This document shows, one piece after another, positions 9,284-20,265 of a stretch of DNA of 64,000 bases. This DNA comes from Microbacterium sp. SORGH_AS_0888. GTDB lineage: Bacteria > Actinomycetota > Actinomycetes > Actinomycetales > Microbacteriaceae. Both the position numbers and the translations under genes were made by a program. Below the pieces are notes generated by a model that was given only the letters and a program-made list of their open reading frames with translations, had not been told where the DNA came from and ran no database searches. Numbering within the stretch: position 1 is the first letter of the stretch; each line of letters begins with the position of its first letter. The DNA lies in contig NZ_JAUTAZ010000001.1 of NCBI RefSeq assembly GCF_030818905.1, positions 3,286,001 through 3,350,000 of the forward strand. Direction: 5' to 3'.

Positions 9284-9946
9284 TCAGGCGTCGTCGGACG
9301 GCGCCCAGTCGCCCGTCGCGAGGTAGACGATCTTCTTCGCGACCGAGACGGCGTGGTCGCCGAAGCGCTCGTGGTAGCGACTGGCGAGCGTGGCGTCGAC
9401 CGTCGCAGACGCCTCCCCGTGCCAGGACTCGCTGAGCACCTTCTCGAAGACGCTGACGTGCAGCTCGTCGAGCTTGTCGTCCTCGTTGCGGATCTTCTCG
9501 GCCAGTGCGATGTCGCGCGTGTCGAGCAGCTCGGTGAGGGTGCGCGCGACCTCGACGTCGATCTCGCCCATCTTGGTGAACGTGCCCTTGAGGCCCTTCG
9601 GGATGGCACGGTCGGGGAAACGCATGCGCGTCAGCTGAGCGATGTGCTCGGCGATGTCGCCCATGCGCTCGAGCGAGGCGCTGATGCGCAGTGCGGAGAC
9701 GACCGTGCGCAGGTCGCTCGCGACGGGCTGCTGGCGGGCGAGGATGTCGATCGCCAGCTCGTCGAGCGCGATCGCCTTGTCGTCGATCACGGGATCGTTG
9801 TCGATGACCTCCTCAGCGAGGGCGACATCGCTGGTCCCGAACGCGCGGGTGGCCTTCTCCATCGCCTCGGCGACGAGCTCGGAGATCTCGACCAGGCGCA
9901 CGCGCACCTCGTCGAGGGACTGCTGGAAAACCTCGCGCATGGACAT
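9284..9946 (-). CDS. phoU: Phosphate signalling protein PhoU
   Basis: PhoU restrains phosphate uptake and the Pho kinase when phosphate is plentiful. The 220-residue product is all helical and has the two PhoU repeats with their metal-binding E/D-x3-D patterns: LERMGDIAEHIA near residue 90 and ASRYHERFGDHAVSVAKKI near residue 190. It is divergent from senX3, which encodes its likely partner kinase, with 147 bases between them. The start could be either of two nearby methionines (MSM). Confidence 0.94.
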   Translation of the reverse strand: MSMREVFQQSLDEVRVRLVEISELVAEAMEKATRAFGTSDVALAEEVIDNDPVIDDKAIALDELAIDILARQQPVASDLRTVVSALRISASLERMGDIAEHIAQLTRMRFPDRAIPKGLKGTFTKMGEIDVEVARTLTELLDTRDIALAEKIRNEDDKLDELHVSVFEKVLSESWHGEASATVDATLASRYHERFGDHAVSVAKKIVYLATGDWAPSDDA

Positions 9947-10093
9947 GCACCTTCCTTGTCGGCGGCACGGACGAGCGGCCGCGGGGGCGATTGTCCCGGC
10001 CGAAGGTTAACGAACAGTGCCCCGGGAGTGAATAGTAGCCCGGCGGGTTCGACGGGCCGGTGCGTGCCGGAGACGGGATCTACGCTGTAACCC

Positions 10094-11326
10094 ATGGACT
10101 CGACGCAGCTGGCGCTCGTCGCGCTCCTGGTGGGCATCGTCATCGGGAGCGGTGCTGCGCTCCTCATCGTGATCTCGCTGCGCGCCCGCGCGCGGGTCGT
10201 GGCGCAGAGCTCGGTCGACATGCCCGAGGGCGTGACCGACGTGCTGCGGGCGATGGATGACGCGGCCCTCGTGGTCGACGCCTCCTCGACGATCCGCGGG
10301 GCCTCGGCGGCGGCATCCGGCTTCGGGCTCCTCGTCGGCGAGACGCTGCCCGACGACAGGCTGCGCGAGCTCGCCCGTGCGGTGCGCGTGGGCGGCGGCG
10401 CCGGCTCGGCCCTCCTCTCGCTCCGCCGCGCTGCGGCGCCCGCCGATCAGCGGCAGGTCTCGGCGCGCGCCACCGTCATCACGCCCCGTCTCGTGCTGGT
10501 CGTGCTGCGTGACATCACCGAGCGGGAACGCGTCGAGCAGATGCGCCGCGACTTCGTCGCCAACACGAGTCACGAGCTGAAGACCCCGGTGGGTGCGATC
10601 ACCCTGCTCGCGGAGGCGGTGGAGAGCGCAGCCGACGATCCGCAGCAGGTACGGGCCTTCGCGGCCCGGCTCAGCGCGGAGGCGGCTCGACTGGCGAGCC
10701 TCACCTCGCGCGTCATGAACCTGTCCCGGCTGCAGTCGGCCGACGAGAGCGCCGACATGCGCGAGGTGCCGGTCGACGAGGTCGTGACCTCGGCGATCGA
10801 GGCGCACGCGCTGGCCGCGAACGCGGCGGGCGTCACACTCGTGCGCGGAGGCACCCGCGGGCTGTTCGTCCGCGGCGACGCCCATATCCTCGGCGAGGCG
10901 CTCGGCAACCTCATCGCCAACGCGATCGCCTACTCGCCGGCCGGCTCCAGCGTCGGAGTCGGGGTCAAGCCGGTGCACAACGCGGTGGAGATCGCGGTCA
11001 CCGACCGCGGGATCGGCATCTCCGAGGAGGAGCAGCAGCGCGTCTTCGAGCGCTTCTACCGATCGGACCAGGCTCGCTCGCGCCGCACCGGCGGCACCGG
11101 CCTCGGCCTCTCCATCGTCAAGCACGCCGTGCAGCGGCACGGCGGCGAGGTCCGGGTGTGGTCGCGTCCCGGGCGCGGGTCGACGTTCACGATCCAGCTG
11201 CCCATGACCGGGGCCCCCGAGCCCCTCGAGCCCCGCGGTGCGCGCGCGAAGCCGGCGCGCCCGCGCAAGAAGAAGAGCAAGAACGCGGTCCCGTCAGAGG
11301 CCGCGGAGAACGGAGCACCTGCATGA
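10094..11326 (+). CDS. senX3: SenX3/PhoR-type phosphate sensor histidine kinase
   Basis: This kinase senses phosphate limitation through PhoU and the Pst transporter and phosphorylates RegX3. The 410-residue product has one N-terminal membrane helix (about 5-27), a weak PAS-like region (45-135), the dimerisation helix with His160 in NTSHELKTPVGAI, then the ATPase domain with N box (NLIANAIAYSP), G1 (DRGIGIS), F box and G2 (GGTGLGLSIVKH). A basic Lys/Arg tail follows. TACGCT (10081-10086) stands eight bases before the ATG. The stop overlaps the regX3 start (ATGA). Confidence 0.93.
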   Translation: MDSTQLALVALLVGIVIGSGAALLIVISLRARARVVAQSSVDMPEGVTDVLRAMDDAALVVDASSTIRGASAAASGFGLLVGETLPDDRLRELARAVRVGGGAGSALLSLRRAAAPADQRQVSARATVITPRLVLVVLRDITERERVEQMRRDFVANTSHELKTPVGAITLLAEAVESAADDPQQVRAFAARLSAEAARLASLTSRVMNLSRLQSADESADMREVPVDEVVTSAIEAHALAANAAGVTLVRGGTRGLFVRGDAHILGEALGNLIANAIAYSPAGSSVGVGVKPVHNAVEIAVTDRGIGISEEEQQRVFERFYRSDQARSRRTGGTGLGLSIVKHAVQRHGGEVRVWSRPGRGSTFTIQLPMTGAPEPLEPRGARAKPARPRKKKSKNAVPSEAAENGAPA

Positions 11327-12006
11327 CCCGCGTACTGATCGTGGAGGACGAGCCCGACCTCGCCGACCCGCTGGCGTATCTGCTGCGACGCGAGGGGTTC
11401 GAGGTCGAGACCGTCGAGGACGGTGCCGCCGCCCTCGCGGTGTTCCGCGAGCACGGCGCCGACATCGTGCTGCTCGATCTCATGCTCCCCGGCATCCCCG
11501 GCACGGAGGTGTGCCGGCAGCTGCGCGTCGAGTCGGCCGTGCCCATCATCATGCTCACGGCCAAGGACAGCGAGGTCGACATCGTCGTGGGCCTCGAGCT
11601 CGGTGCCGACGACTACGTCACCAAGCCCTACTCGGCACGCGAGCTGCTGGCCCGGATGCGGGCCGTCCTGCGCCGTTACGCGCAGCTGGATGCCGACCTC
11701 GACGAGCGGGTGCTGAGCGGCGGCCGGGTCGTGCTCGACATCGACCGGCACACGGTCGCGGTCGACGGCTCCGAGATCGCGATGCCGCTCAAGGAGTTCG
11801 AGCTCCTCGAGGTCCTCATGCGCAACGCCGGGCGCGTGCTGACCCGTGGGCAGCTCATCGATCGGGTCTGGGGCACGGACTACTTCGGCGACACGAAGAC
11901 GCTCGACGTCCACATCAAGCGCATCCGCTCGCGCATCGAGCGCAAGCCCGGGAACCCGGAGATGCTCGTGACGGTGCGCGGTCTCGGCTACCGCTTCGAG
12001 GCCTGA
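11323..12006 (+). CDS. regX3: RegX3-type phosphate response regulator
   Basis: RegX3 (PhoB-like) activates phosphate-starvation genes. The 227-residue protein has a receiver domain with acidic pocket E8-D9, phosphorylated Asp52 (DIVLLDLMLPG) and Lys in VTKPYSARE, then an OmpR-type winged helix (MPLKEFELLEVL, VWGTDYFGDTKTLDVHIKRI, VRGLGYRFE). It is translationally coupled to senX3 and is followed by a strong hairpin. The gpmA/phoU/senX3/regX3 neighbourhood supports the name. Confidence 0.94.
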   Translation: MTRVLIVEDEPDLADPLAYLLRREGFEVETVEDGAAALAVFREHGADIVLLDLMLPGIPGTEVCRQLRVESAVPIIMLTAKDSEVDIVVGLELGADDYVTKPYSARELLARMRAVLRRYAQLDADLDERVLSGGRVVLDIDRHTVAVDGSEIAMPLKEFELLEVLMRNAGRVLTRGQLIDRVWGTDYFGDTKTLDVHIKRIRSRIERKPGNPEMLVTVRGLGYRFEA

Positions 12007-12024
12007 CACGGCCCACCTGTGCCC

Positions 12025-12087
12025 AGAACGGCTCCGCCCCGCGAGAACGCATCCGAAGGGATGAGGTCTCGCGGGGCGGAGCGTTCT
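12025..12087. terminator. Hairpin terminator after regX3
   Basis: Bases 12031-12046 (GCTCCGCCCCGCGAGA) pair perfectly with 12067-12082, and outer bases AGAAC/GTTCT extend the stem across a one-base bulge. The loop is 20 bases. It lies between regX3 and the convergent lipoprotein gene, so it can end both transcripts. Confidence 0.78.
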
Positions 12088-12102
12088 CGCCGGAGCGCGG
12101 GC

Positions 12103-12606
12103 TCAGGGGGCGAGGGTGGACAGGTGCGACAACGTGCCGTCGAGCACCGGGATCTCGACCCGCGCGCCCGCGCCGTCGCCTGACTGGAAGTACACGGACA
12201 CGGTGGCTCCCGGAGGGGTGTCGAGGCCGGTGATGAGCAGCGGCTCCGCACCTTCGAGGTTCTCGACGCCCGCGACGTCCGAGACGCCGAGGCTCTTGGT
12301 CGTGCCCGCGGCGACGCGCACGGTCTTCGTGACGGCGCCGGCGCCTTCGCCGACCTCGATGTTCAGCACGGCCGAGGAGTCGGTGTCGTTCACGATCGCC
12401 GCGACGAGGTTGCCCTCGCTGCCGTCCTCGTTCGCCACGATCAGCACATTGCGCACCTTCAGCGGGCCGGAGGTGTTCGGCACGTTGAGGCCGTCCGAGG
12501 GGGAGTAGACGACGGTCGTGCCCTGCGGGGCGATCATGCTGCAGCCGGTCGTTCCGATGACGACCGCGGCGCCGATGGCCAGGGACGCGAGCAGGCGCGA
12601 TTTCAC
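12103..12606 (-). CDS. Predicted secreted lipoprotein
   Basis: The product begins with a basic start (VKSRLLAS), a hydrophobic stretch and a lipobox-like GTTGC, so it is a predicted lipoprotein of about 140 mature residues anchored outside the membrane. The mature part is rich in beta-strand-like Val/Thr segments (for example LKVRNVLIVANEDGSEGNLV), a pattern of actinobacterial cell-surface proteins of unknown role. I place the start at the GTG at 12606, just after GGGAGGAACT; an in-frame GTG at 12618 overlaps that ribosome site and is less likely. It is divergent from carD. Confidence 0.72.
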   Translation of the reverse strand: MKSRLLASLAIGAAVVIGTTGCSMIAPQGTTVVYSPSDGLNVPNTSGPLKVRNVLIVANEDGSEGNLVAAIVNDTDSSAVLNIEVGEGAGAVTKTVRVAAGTTKSLGVSDVAGVENLEGAEPLLITGLDTPPGATVSVYFQSGDGAGARVEIPVLDGTLSHLSTLAP

Positions 12607-12749
12607 AGTTCCTCCCACAGGTCCTGACAGGTTTCTCCCTCATCCTAGGGGGTCGCGCGGCCCGCGCCGTGATGCGCCGACGATGCGGGGGCAAACCTTA
12701 GCGCAGATCGCCTGTGGTAGTCTGTAAGCTGCCGAAAGGACATAACTCC

Positions 12750-13232
12750 ATGCTTTTTGAGGTTGGCGAAACGGTCGTCTACCCCCACCACGGGGCCGCG
12801 ACGATCATCGAGGTCAAGGAACGCGTCATCAAGGGCGAGACGAAGAAGTACTTGAAGCTCAATGTCACTCAGGGCGATCTCGTCATCGAGGTCCCGGCAG
12901 ACAACGTCGACCTGGTCGGCGTGCGCGACGTGATCGGCAAGGACGGCCTGGAGCGCGTCTTCGAGGTGCTGCGCGCACCGTTCACCGAGGAGCCCACCAA
13001 CTGGTCCCGCCGGTACAAGGCGAACCTCGAGAAGCTCGCCTCCGGCGATGTCATCAAGGTGAGCGAGGTCGTGCGCGACCTGTGGCGTCGTGACCAGGAC
13101 CGCGGGCTCTCCGCGGGGGAGAAGCGGATGCTGGCCAAGGCCAAGCAGATCCTCATCTCCGAGCTCGCGCTCGCCGAGAAGACCGACGAGGAGAAGGCCA
13201 GCGTGCTGCTCGAAGAGGTCCTCGCCTCCTGA
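12750..13232 (+). CDS. carD: CarD-family transcriptional regulator
   Basis: CarD binds the RNA polymerase beta subunit and the upstream edge of the open bubble and stabilises open complexes, mainly at rRNA and housekeeping promoters. The 160-residue product has the N-terminal polymerase-interaction domain ([17 protein letters not shown], residues 3-19) and the helical DNA-binding domain with the conserved [17 protein letters not shown] stretch and the wedge tryptophan in [16 protein letters not shown] lies nine bases before the ATG. It heads the conserved carD-ispDF-cysS-rlmB order known in mycobacteria. Confidence 0.96.
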   Translation: MLFEVGETVVYPHHGAATIIEVKERVIKGETKKYLKLNVTQGDLVIEVPADNVDLVGVRDVIGKDGLERVFEVLRAPFTEEPTNWSRRYKANLEKLASGDVIKVSEVVRDLWRRDQDRGLSAGEKRMLAKAKQILISELALAEKTDEEKASVLLEEVLAS

Positions 13233-13245
13233 GCCTGGCCCTTCG

Positions 13246-14517
13246 GTGAGCACGACCGATGTTCGCGGTGCAGCGAACACACCGGATCTTTCGCGGCGCG
13301 ACCTGACGCTCGATCTCGCCCGTGTCGTCTGCGTGCTGTTGGTGGTGCTGATCCACCTGCTGCAGACGGGCGTCGGGCCGGGGCCGGATGGCGGATTGAC
13401 CGCATCCCGACCGCTGGAACAGCAGCCGTGGTTCGCCGCGGCGACCTGGGCGGGCCAGATCATGCCGCTCTTCTTCGTGGTGGGCGGCTTCGCCTCCGCT
13501 GCGGGATGGCGCTCCTGGGCGCGCAAGGGCGGCACGGCGAGCGGCTACGTCCGGCTCCGGACGCTGCGGCTCGCACAGCCGACGCTGCCGCTGTTCGTGT
13601 TCTTCGCGATCGTGCTGGGCGCGGCGACGCTGCTCGCGCTCGCTCCCGCGCTCGTCTCCGCGGCCGCCCTCGGTGCGGGATCGCCGCTGTGGTTCCTGGC
13701 GGCGTACCTGTTGTGCCAGGCAGCGACGCCCTGGCTGCTCGCATTCCATGGACGGATGCCGCGCCTCACGGTCGCGGTGCTGCTGGTCGGTGTCGTCATC
13801 GTCGATGCCGCGCGTTTCTCGTCCGGGGCGACGGACGTCGGCCTCGTGAACCTCGTCTTCGTCTGGCTGCTCGTGCACCAGCTCGGGTTCTGGTACGCCG
13901 ACGGATGGTTCGATCGGCGGCACCCGCTGACCCTGCTCGGGATCGCGGCCGCCTGCTATCTGTCGCTGTGGCCGCTCACGAGCATCGGCCCCTACTCGGA
14001 CAACATGCTCGCCGGCCTCAACCCGCCCACGCTCCCGCTCGTCGTGCTGGGTCTCGCCCAGGCGTGCCTGCTGCGGCTCGCGCGCACGCCGCTGTCGCGG
14101 CTCATGCAGACCCGCGTCATGCGCGCCATCGTGTTCGTGGTCGGCTCGCGGCTGATGACGGTCTACCTGTGGCACCTGCCGGTGATCCTGCTCGTCACCG
14201 GCCTCACCCTGCTCGTGCCGGGCGCCGCGCCCGTCCCCGCCTCGGCCGCCTGGTGGTGGTCCCGACCCGTCGTCCTCGTCGCGGTCCTCGCGCTCCTCTA
14301 TGCGCTGTCGCTGCTGGTGGCGCGCTGGGAGGCGGTGGGCGACCTCGCCCCGGCGCCCCGTGCCGCGATCGTCGCCGTCGGCTTCGCGCTGGCCTTCCTG
14401 CCCGCCTTCGCCGTCATGCGGCTCGGTCTCAGCCTGCCGCTGGCGGTCGGAGGTGCCATCGCCCTCGCGCTGGCCGTGTGGCTCCTGCGCCGGGGCGGGG
14501 CACCGGCCCGCCGATAG
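13246..14517 (+). CDS. Acyltransferase 3 family membrane protein
   Basis: The 423-residue product has about ten membrane helices. The first reads RRDLTLDLARVVCVLLVVLI followed by H, the family's typical R-x10-H start, and MPLFFVVGGFASA follows (helix 2). Family members acylate sugars, cell-wall polymers or lipids from the cytoplasmic side. The GTG at 13246 lies 13 bases after the carD stop and removes an unrelated antisense-like extension, so it is the better start. Its TAG stop doubles as the first three bases of the -10 box of ispDF. The substrate is unknown. Confidence 0.8.
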   Translation: MSTTDVRGAANTPDLSRRDLTLDLARVVCVLLVVLIHLLQTGVGPGPDGGLTASRPLEQQPWFAAATWAGQIMPLFFVVGGFASAAGWRSWARKGGTASGYVRLRTLRLAQPTLPLFVFFAIVLGAATLLALAPALVSAAALGAGSPLWFLAAYLLCQAATPWLLAFHGRMPRLTVAVLLVGVVIVDAARFSSGATDVGLVNLVFVWLLVHQLGFWYADGWFDRRHPLTLLGIAAACYLSLWPLTSIGPYSDNMLAGLNPPTLPLVVLGLAQACLLRLARTPLSRLMQTRVMRAIVFVVGSRLMTVYLWHLPVILLVTGLTLLVPGAAPVPASAAWWWSRPVVLVAVLALLYALSLLVARWEAVGDLAPAPRAAIVAVGFALAFLPAFAVMRLGLSLPLAVGGAIALALAVWLLRRGGAPARR

Positions 14518-14526
14518 GCTCGGGGC

Positions 14527-15717
14527 GTGACACCGATCCCCGTCCCGCACATCGCCGTCATCGTGGTGGCGGCGGGCTCCGGCACCCGCTTGGGCGCGGG
14601 AGCGCCGAAAGCCCTCGTCGGCCTCGACGCGCACAGTGTGCTGCGCCACGCTCTGCGCGGAGTCTTCGCGGCGCCCGAGTCCCAGGTCGTCGTCGTCGCG
14701 CCGCCCGGACACGAGGGGACCGTGCAGACCGAGCTGCGCGAGGAGGCCGGACCACGGTTCGACCTGACGAGCGTGGTGACCGGCGGGAGCACCCGTCAGG
14801 AGTCGGTCGCCGCGGGGATCGCCGCGCTCTGGGCCGACGTCGACACCGTGCTCGTCCACGACGCGGCGCGCGCGCTCACCCCGCCCGAGGTCTTCGCCCG
14901 CGTCATCGCCGCGCTGGAGGACGCGCCCGCCGTCCTCCCGGTGCTGCCCGTCGTGGACACCATCAAGCGGGTCGCGGACGGCGAGGTGGTGGGTCCCGTC
15001 GACCGCGCCGAGCTCGGCGCTGCCCAGACGCCGCAGGGCTTCCGGCGAGACGTCCTCGAGACCGCGTATCGCACGGCCACGCACGAGTTCACGGACGACG
15101 CAGCGCTCGTCGGGGCGGCCGGGCACCGTGTCGTCACGGTCGAGGGCTCGCCGCGGGCGTTCAAGATCACGACGGCGGTCGACCTCGACCGGGCACGGGC
15201 GCTCGTCGCCGCGGTGCCGGCGACCGGGGAGCGGCCGCCCGCGGCCGCACCGCGTGTCGGGGTCGGCACCGACGTCCACGCCTTCGGCGGCGACGGTGCG
15301 CTGTGGCTGGCGGGTCTCGAGTGGCCGGGGGAGCGCGCCCTGTCGGGCCATTCCGACGGGGATGCGGCCGCACACGCGATCGTCGACGCGCTGCTGTCGG
15401 CGGCGGGGCTCGGCGACATCGGCACCCATTTCGGCACGGGCCGGCCCGAGTTCGCCGGCGCGCATGCCGAGGTCTTCCTGGCCCACACCGCGGCGCTCGT
15501 GGCCGCTGCGGGCTGGCGCATCGGCAACGTCTCGGTGCAGCTGCAGGCCCTGCGGCCGATCTTCGCGCCGCGCCGCGCCGAGGCCGAGGCGGCGCTGTCC
15601 GCGGCGCTCGGCGGGGCGCCGGTGTCGGTGGCGGCGACCACGACCGACGGCCTCGGGTTCACGGGACGCGGGGAGGGCGTCGCGGCGACCGCCGTCGCCC
15701 TGCTCCTGCCCGCCTGA
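14527..15717 (+). CDS. ispDF: Bifunctional IspD-IspF enzyme of the MEP isoprenoid pathway
   Basis: This fused enzyme makes CDP-methylerythritol from MEP and CTP (IspD) and later forms the cyclic diphosphate MEcPP (IspF). Residues 1-230 are Isp[18 protein letters not shown] is the nucleotide loop, and [13 protein letters not shown] and [13 protein letters not shown] are conserved. Residues 242-396 are Isp[28 protein letters not shown] with the zinc histidine and aspartate, and the end [19 protein letters not shown]. Fusion is known in several actinobacteria, whereas mycobacteria have separate genes. TAGGCT (14515-14520) lies seven bases before the GTG. Confidence 0.95.
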   Translation: MTPIPVPHIAVIVVAAGSGTRLGAGAPKALVGLDAHSVLRHALRGVFAAPESQVVVVAPPGHEGTVQTELREEAGPRFDLTSVVTGGSTRQESVAAGIAALWADVDTVLVHDAARALTPPEVFARVIAALEDAPAVLPVLPVVDTIKRVADGEVVGPVDRAELGAAQTPQGFRRDVLETAYRTATHEFTDDAALVGAAGHRVVTVEGSPRAFKITTAVDLDRARALVAAVPATGERPPAAAPRVGVGTDVHAFGGDGALWLAGLEWPGERALSGHSDGDAAAHAIVDALLSAAGLGDIGTHFGTGRPEFAGAHAEVFLAHTAALVAAAGWRIGNVSVQLQALRPIFAPRRAEAEAALSAALGGAPVSVAATTTDGLGFTGRGEGVAATAVALLLPA

Positions 15718-15783
15718 TCGCCGTCCGACGGTGCGCTTCGACATCGGGCGGGCCGGATGAGGCGTCCCGGGTAGGCTGGATGA

Positions 15784-17204
<1,421 letters not shown>

Positions 17205-17205
<1 letters not shown>

Positions 17206-18209
17206 TGGCGAACAAACCAGGACGGCCCGGCGCGAGCAGGGGCAAGAAGAAGGGCCCGACCAAGGGCACCGGAGGCAACGGGCGCAAGTCGCTCGAGGGC
17301 AAGGGACCGACGCCCAAGGCGGAGGACCGCAGCTGGCACGTCGCCGGCAAGCGCAAGGCCGCCGCGGAGCGGTTCGCCGCCGCGGGCGGCAAGGGCCGCC
17401 CCGGCCAGAAGGCCGGCGGCTCCAACCCGAACCGGACGCCGCGGGGCAAGGGCACCGACGACACCGAGACGGTGACCGGACGCAACAGCGTGCTCGAGGC
17501 CTTGCGGGCCAAGATCCCGGCGACCGCCCTGTACGTCGCCCAGCGCATCGAGATGGACGACCGCGTCAAGGAGATGCTGTCGATCGCGACGCACCGCGAC
17601 ATCCCGGTGCTCGAGGTCACGCGCCCCGAGCTCGACCGCATGGCCGGCTTCGACGGCGTGCACCAGGGCGTCGCGCTGAAGGTCCCGCCGTACGAGTACG
17701 CGCACCCCCAGGACCTGCTGGAGTCCGTCATCGAGCGCGGCCAGCTGCCGCTGTTCGTCGCGCTCGACGGCATCACCGACCCACGCAACCTCGGCGCGAT
17801 CATCCGCTCGACGGCGGCTTTCGGGGGTCAGGCCGTGATCCTCCCGCAGCGACGGAGCGCGAGCGTCAACTCGGCCGCGTGGAAGACGAGCGCCGGCGCG
17901 GCCGCCCGCATCCCCGTCGCGATCGCGGCGAACCTCACCGCGATGCTCAAGGAGTTCAAGAAGCAGGGCGTGTTCGTGCTGGGCCTCGACGGCGGCGGCG
18001 AGGTCTCGCTGCCGGCTCTCGAACTGGCCGACCGTCCCGTCGTGATCGTCGTCGGCTCGGAGGGGAAGGGGCTCTCCCGCCTGGTGACGGAGACCTGCGA
18101 CCAGGTCGTGTCGATCCCGATCGAGGCGGCGACCGAGTCCCTCAACGCGGGTATCGCCGCATCCGTCGCCCTCTACCAGGTCTCGACCCTGCGCGCTGTG
18201 CGCGAGTAA
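17205..18209 (+). CDS. rlmB: 23S rRNA 2'-O-methyltransferase RlmB (SpoU/TrmH family)
   Basis: RlmB methylates a guanosine ribose in 23S rRNA. Residues 1-85 form a Lys/Gly-rich basic tail that probably holds RNA. A substrate-binding domain follows (VTGRNSVLEALRAK), then the knotted SPOUT domain with its three motifs: LDGITDPRNLGAIIRSTAAF, VIVVGSEGKGLS and IPIEAATESLNAGIAASVAL. The 334-residue length suits the actinobacterial form. It follows cysS directly. Confidence 0.93.
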
Positions 18210-18229
18210 CCCATCAGAAAGAAGCGACC

Positions 18230-18871
18230 ATGGCACTCATCGCTGTTCTCGGCGGCACCGGCTACGCCGGCCGACACATCGTCGAGGAGGCCGTCCAGCG
18301 CGGACACACCGTCCTCTCCATCGCCCGAAACGTCGCCGCGGAGCGGGTTCCCGGCGCCACCTACCTCGAAGGCACGCTGCTCGATGTGCCCCACCTCGTC
18401 ACGCAGCTCCAGGGCGCGGATGTCGTGGTCAGCGCCGTGGCGGCGCGCGGCGACATGCTCGGTCGCCTGCGGCCGGCGCTCGCCGAGCTCAACTCGGTGC
18501 TGCCGGGAACCGTGCGCATCGGTGTGATCGGCGGCGCGGGCGGCAGCCTGGTCGCCCCGGTCGGACCACGTCTGATCGACACCGAAGGCTTCGCGGAGGA
18601 GTACAAGCCGGAGGCCGCCGAGGCGATCGGCGTGCTCGAGGACCTGCAGGCCGACGCTTCGGGGCGCGACTGGTTCTACGTGCACCCGGCCGGCGGCTTC
18701 GGTGTGTGGGCGCCGGGCGAGCGCACGGGCTCCTACCGCGACGGCGGGGACGTGCTCGTGGTCGACGAGGCGGGGGAGTCGTACATCTCCGGCGCCGACC
18801 TGGCGGTCGCCGTGCTCGACGAGATCGAGGACCCCAAGCATCACCGCGGGCGTTTCACCGTCGGCTACTGA
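18230..18871 (+). CDS. NAD(P)H-binding protein of the short-chain dehydrogenase/reductase type
   Basis: The 213-residue product starts with a Rossmann nucleotide loop (VLGGTGYAGRHIVEEA, residues 6-21) and ends about where atypical SDR proteins do. It lacks the classic Y-x3-K pair at the usual place, and DWFYVHPAGGFG is the family's substrate-side motif, so it is an atypical SDR (NmrA/YwnB-like) that may act as a redox sensor or reductase. GAAAGAAG lies before the ATG. It lies 20 bases after rlmB, possibly in the same transcript. No substrate is claimed. Confidence 0.82.
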   Translation: MALIAVLGGTGYAGRHIVEEAVQRGHTVLSIARNVAAERVPGATYLEGTLLDVPHLVTQLQGADVVVSAVAARGDMLGRLRPALAELNSVLPGTVRIGVIGGAGGSLVAPVGPRLIDTEGFAEEYKPEAAEAIGVLEDLQADASGRDWFYVHPAGGFGVWAPGERTGSYRDGGDVLVVDEAGESYISGADLAVAVLDEIEDPKHHRGRFTVGY

Positions 18872-18885
18872 TCCGGCCCCTGCGG

Positions 18886-20190
18886 TCAGACCAGATCTCG
18901 CCAGTCGACCTCGTCGACGTCCTCGTCGTCCCCGTCGCTGTCGCGGATGATGGGGATGCCGACCGTCTCGGTCACGGGCCCCATCACGGTCGCCTCGTCG
19001 CGGCGGTGGCGCAACACCTCGTCGATGTAGCTCGTGAGGACCTCGGCCAACGGCACCGCCCGGCCGCGTGACTGCGACATGTACCACCGGTGCTCGAGCA
19101 CCTGGTGGAACACCTCGGCGGGCTCGAGCTTGCTCCGAAGGTCGTAGGGGATGGCTTTCACCACCGGCTCGAACACCCGCGTCAGCCACTCGTGCGCGAC
19201 CATCTCCTCGTCGGAGCCGAGACGAGAGATCCGCGCTCGGAACTCGTCGAGATCGTTGAGCAGACGCCGCGCCTGGTTCTCCTCGACGTCGAGGCCGGTG
19301 AGCCGCAGCAGGCGGCGCTGGTGGTGTCCGGCATCCACGACCTTCGGCTGGATCGAGACGCGCGTGCCGTCCGGGGTCGTCTGGATCGACATCTCGTCGA
19401 TGTCGAACCCGAGCGCGTTGAGCCGCTGCACGCGCTCGGTGATCCGCCACGTCTCGTCCACCGAGAAGCTCTCGCGGTCGGTCAGCGCGGCCCACAGCGA
19501 GCGGTAGGAGGACACGATGCCGTCCGCGATGGCGAGGGCGTCGACCCCGCCCTCCAGCCGGCCTCCGGCCTCCAGGTCCATGATCTCGCCGGCGATGTTG
19601 GTGCGCGCCACATCCAGATCGTGCTCGCGCTGCCCGCGGGTCAGGCCCTGCTCGTGGAGCTCGCCGGTCTCGGCGTCCACGAGGTACGCCGCGAACGCGC
19701 CCGCGTCGCGGCGGAACAGCGTGTTCGACAGCGACACGTCGCCCCAGAAGAAGCCGACGTTGTGCAGGCGCACGAGCAGCACTGCGAGGGCGTCGACGAG
19801 GCGGGCGGCCGTGTGGGGCCGCAGGACCTGCGTGAACAGCGCACGGTAGGGGAGGGAGAAGCGGAGGTGCGCCGTGACGAGCGCCGCCGGCAGCGGCTCG
19901 CCCGCGGCATCCTTCCGTCCCGCGATGACCGCCACCCGTTCCACGCACGGGACGTCCAGACGCGCGAGGTTGCCGAGCATGTCGTACTCACGGCGCGCCA
20001 TCTCGTCCGTCGTCTCCTTGACCGCGACCACCCGGCCGGCGAGCGTCGAGAACCGCACGAGGTGGCGGGAGAGCCCCTTGGGCAGGTACACGATCGACGA
20101 GCTCGGCCACTCGGCGAGCGGAACGTTCCACGGCAGGCTGAGAAGGCCAGGGTCGACCGCTGTCGCGGTGATGGTGAGGGATTCGGACAT
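18886..20190 (-). CDS. DUF4032 protein with kinase-like fold
   Basis: The 434-residue product belongs to the actinobacterial DUF4032 family. It has a kinase-like core: VAVKETTDEMARREYDML resembles the Lys/Glu pair of small-lobe kinases, and VGFFWGDVSLSNTLF (about 150-165) resembles the catalytic loop of RIO/lipopolysaccharide-type kinases, followed by AAYLVDAETGE like the DFG site. The C-terminal half is DUF4032 proper and ends in an acidic tail. Substrate and role are unknown. It lies downstream of the sugar ABC ATPase gene with a hairpin between them. Confidence 0.8.
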   Translation of the reverse strand: MSESLTITATAVDPGLLSLPWNVPLAEWPSSSIVYLPKGLSRHLVRFSTLAGRVVAVKETTDEMARREYDMLGNLARLDVPCVERVAVIAGRKDAAGEPLPAALVTAHLRFSLPYRALFTQVLRPHTAARLVDALAVLLVRLHNVGFFWGDVSLSNTLFRRDAGAFAAYLVDAETGELHEQGLTRGQREHDLDVARTNIAGEIMDLEAGGRLEGGVDALAIADGIVSSYRSLWAALTDRESFSVDETWRITERVQRLNALGFDIDEMSIQTTPDGTRVSIQPKVVDAGHHQRRLLRLTGLDVEENQARRLLNDLDEFRARISRLGSDEEMVAHEWLTRVFEPVVKAIPYDLRSKLEPAEVFHQVLEHRWYMSQSRGRAVPLAEVLTSYIDEVLRHRRDEATVMGPVTETVGIPIIRDSDGDDEDVDEVDWRDLV

Positions 20191-20207
20191 GGTGCTCCGG
20201 AAAGACG

Positions 20208-20245
20208 GACGCGGCGCGGGGGTTCAGAACCCGCCGCGCCGCGTC
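20208..20245 (-). terminator. Hairpin after the sugar ABC ATPase gene
   Basis: Bases 20208-20219 (GACGCGGCGCGG) pair with 20234-20245, and GGTTC/GAACC adds an inner stem across one bulged base. It lies 21 bases past the ugpC stop and just before the DUF4032 start on the same strand, so it probably ends or attenuates the upstream transcript. Confidence 0.68.
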
Positions 20246-20265
20246 TTGTCGGTGAGGGATGCCGG

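Noticed and set aside
9976..10093. A Pho box between phoU and senX3
   Set aside because: GTTAACGAAC and ATTCACT-like pieces are present, but they do not repeat with the 11-base period expected for PhoP/RegX3 sites, so no feature is claimed.
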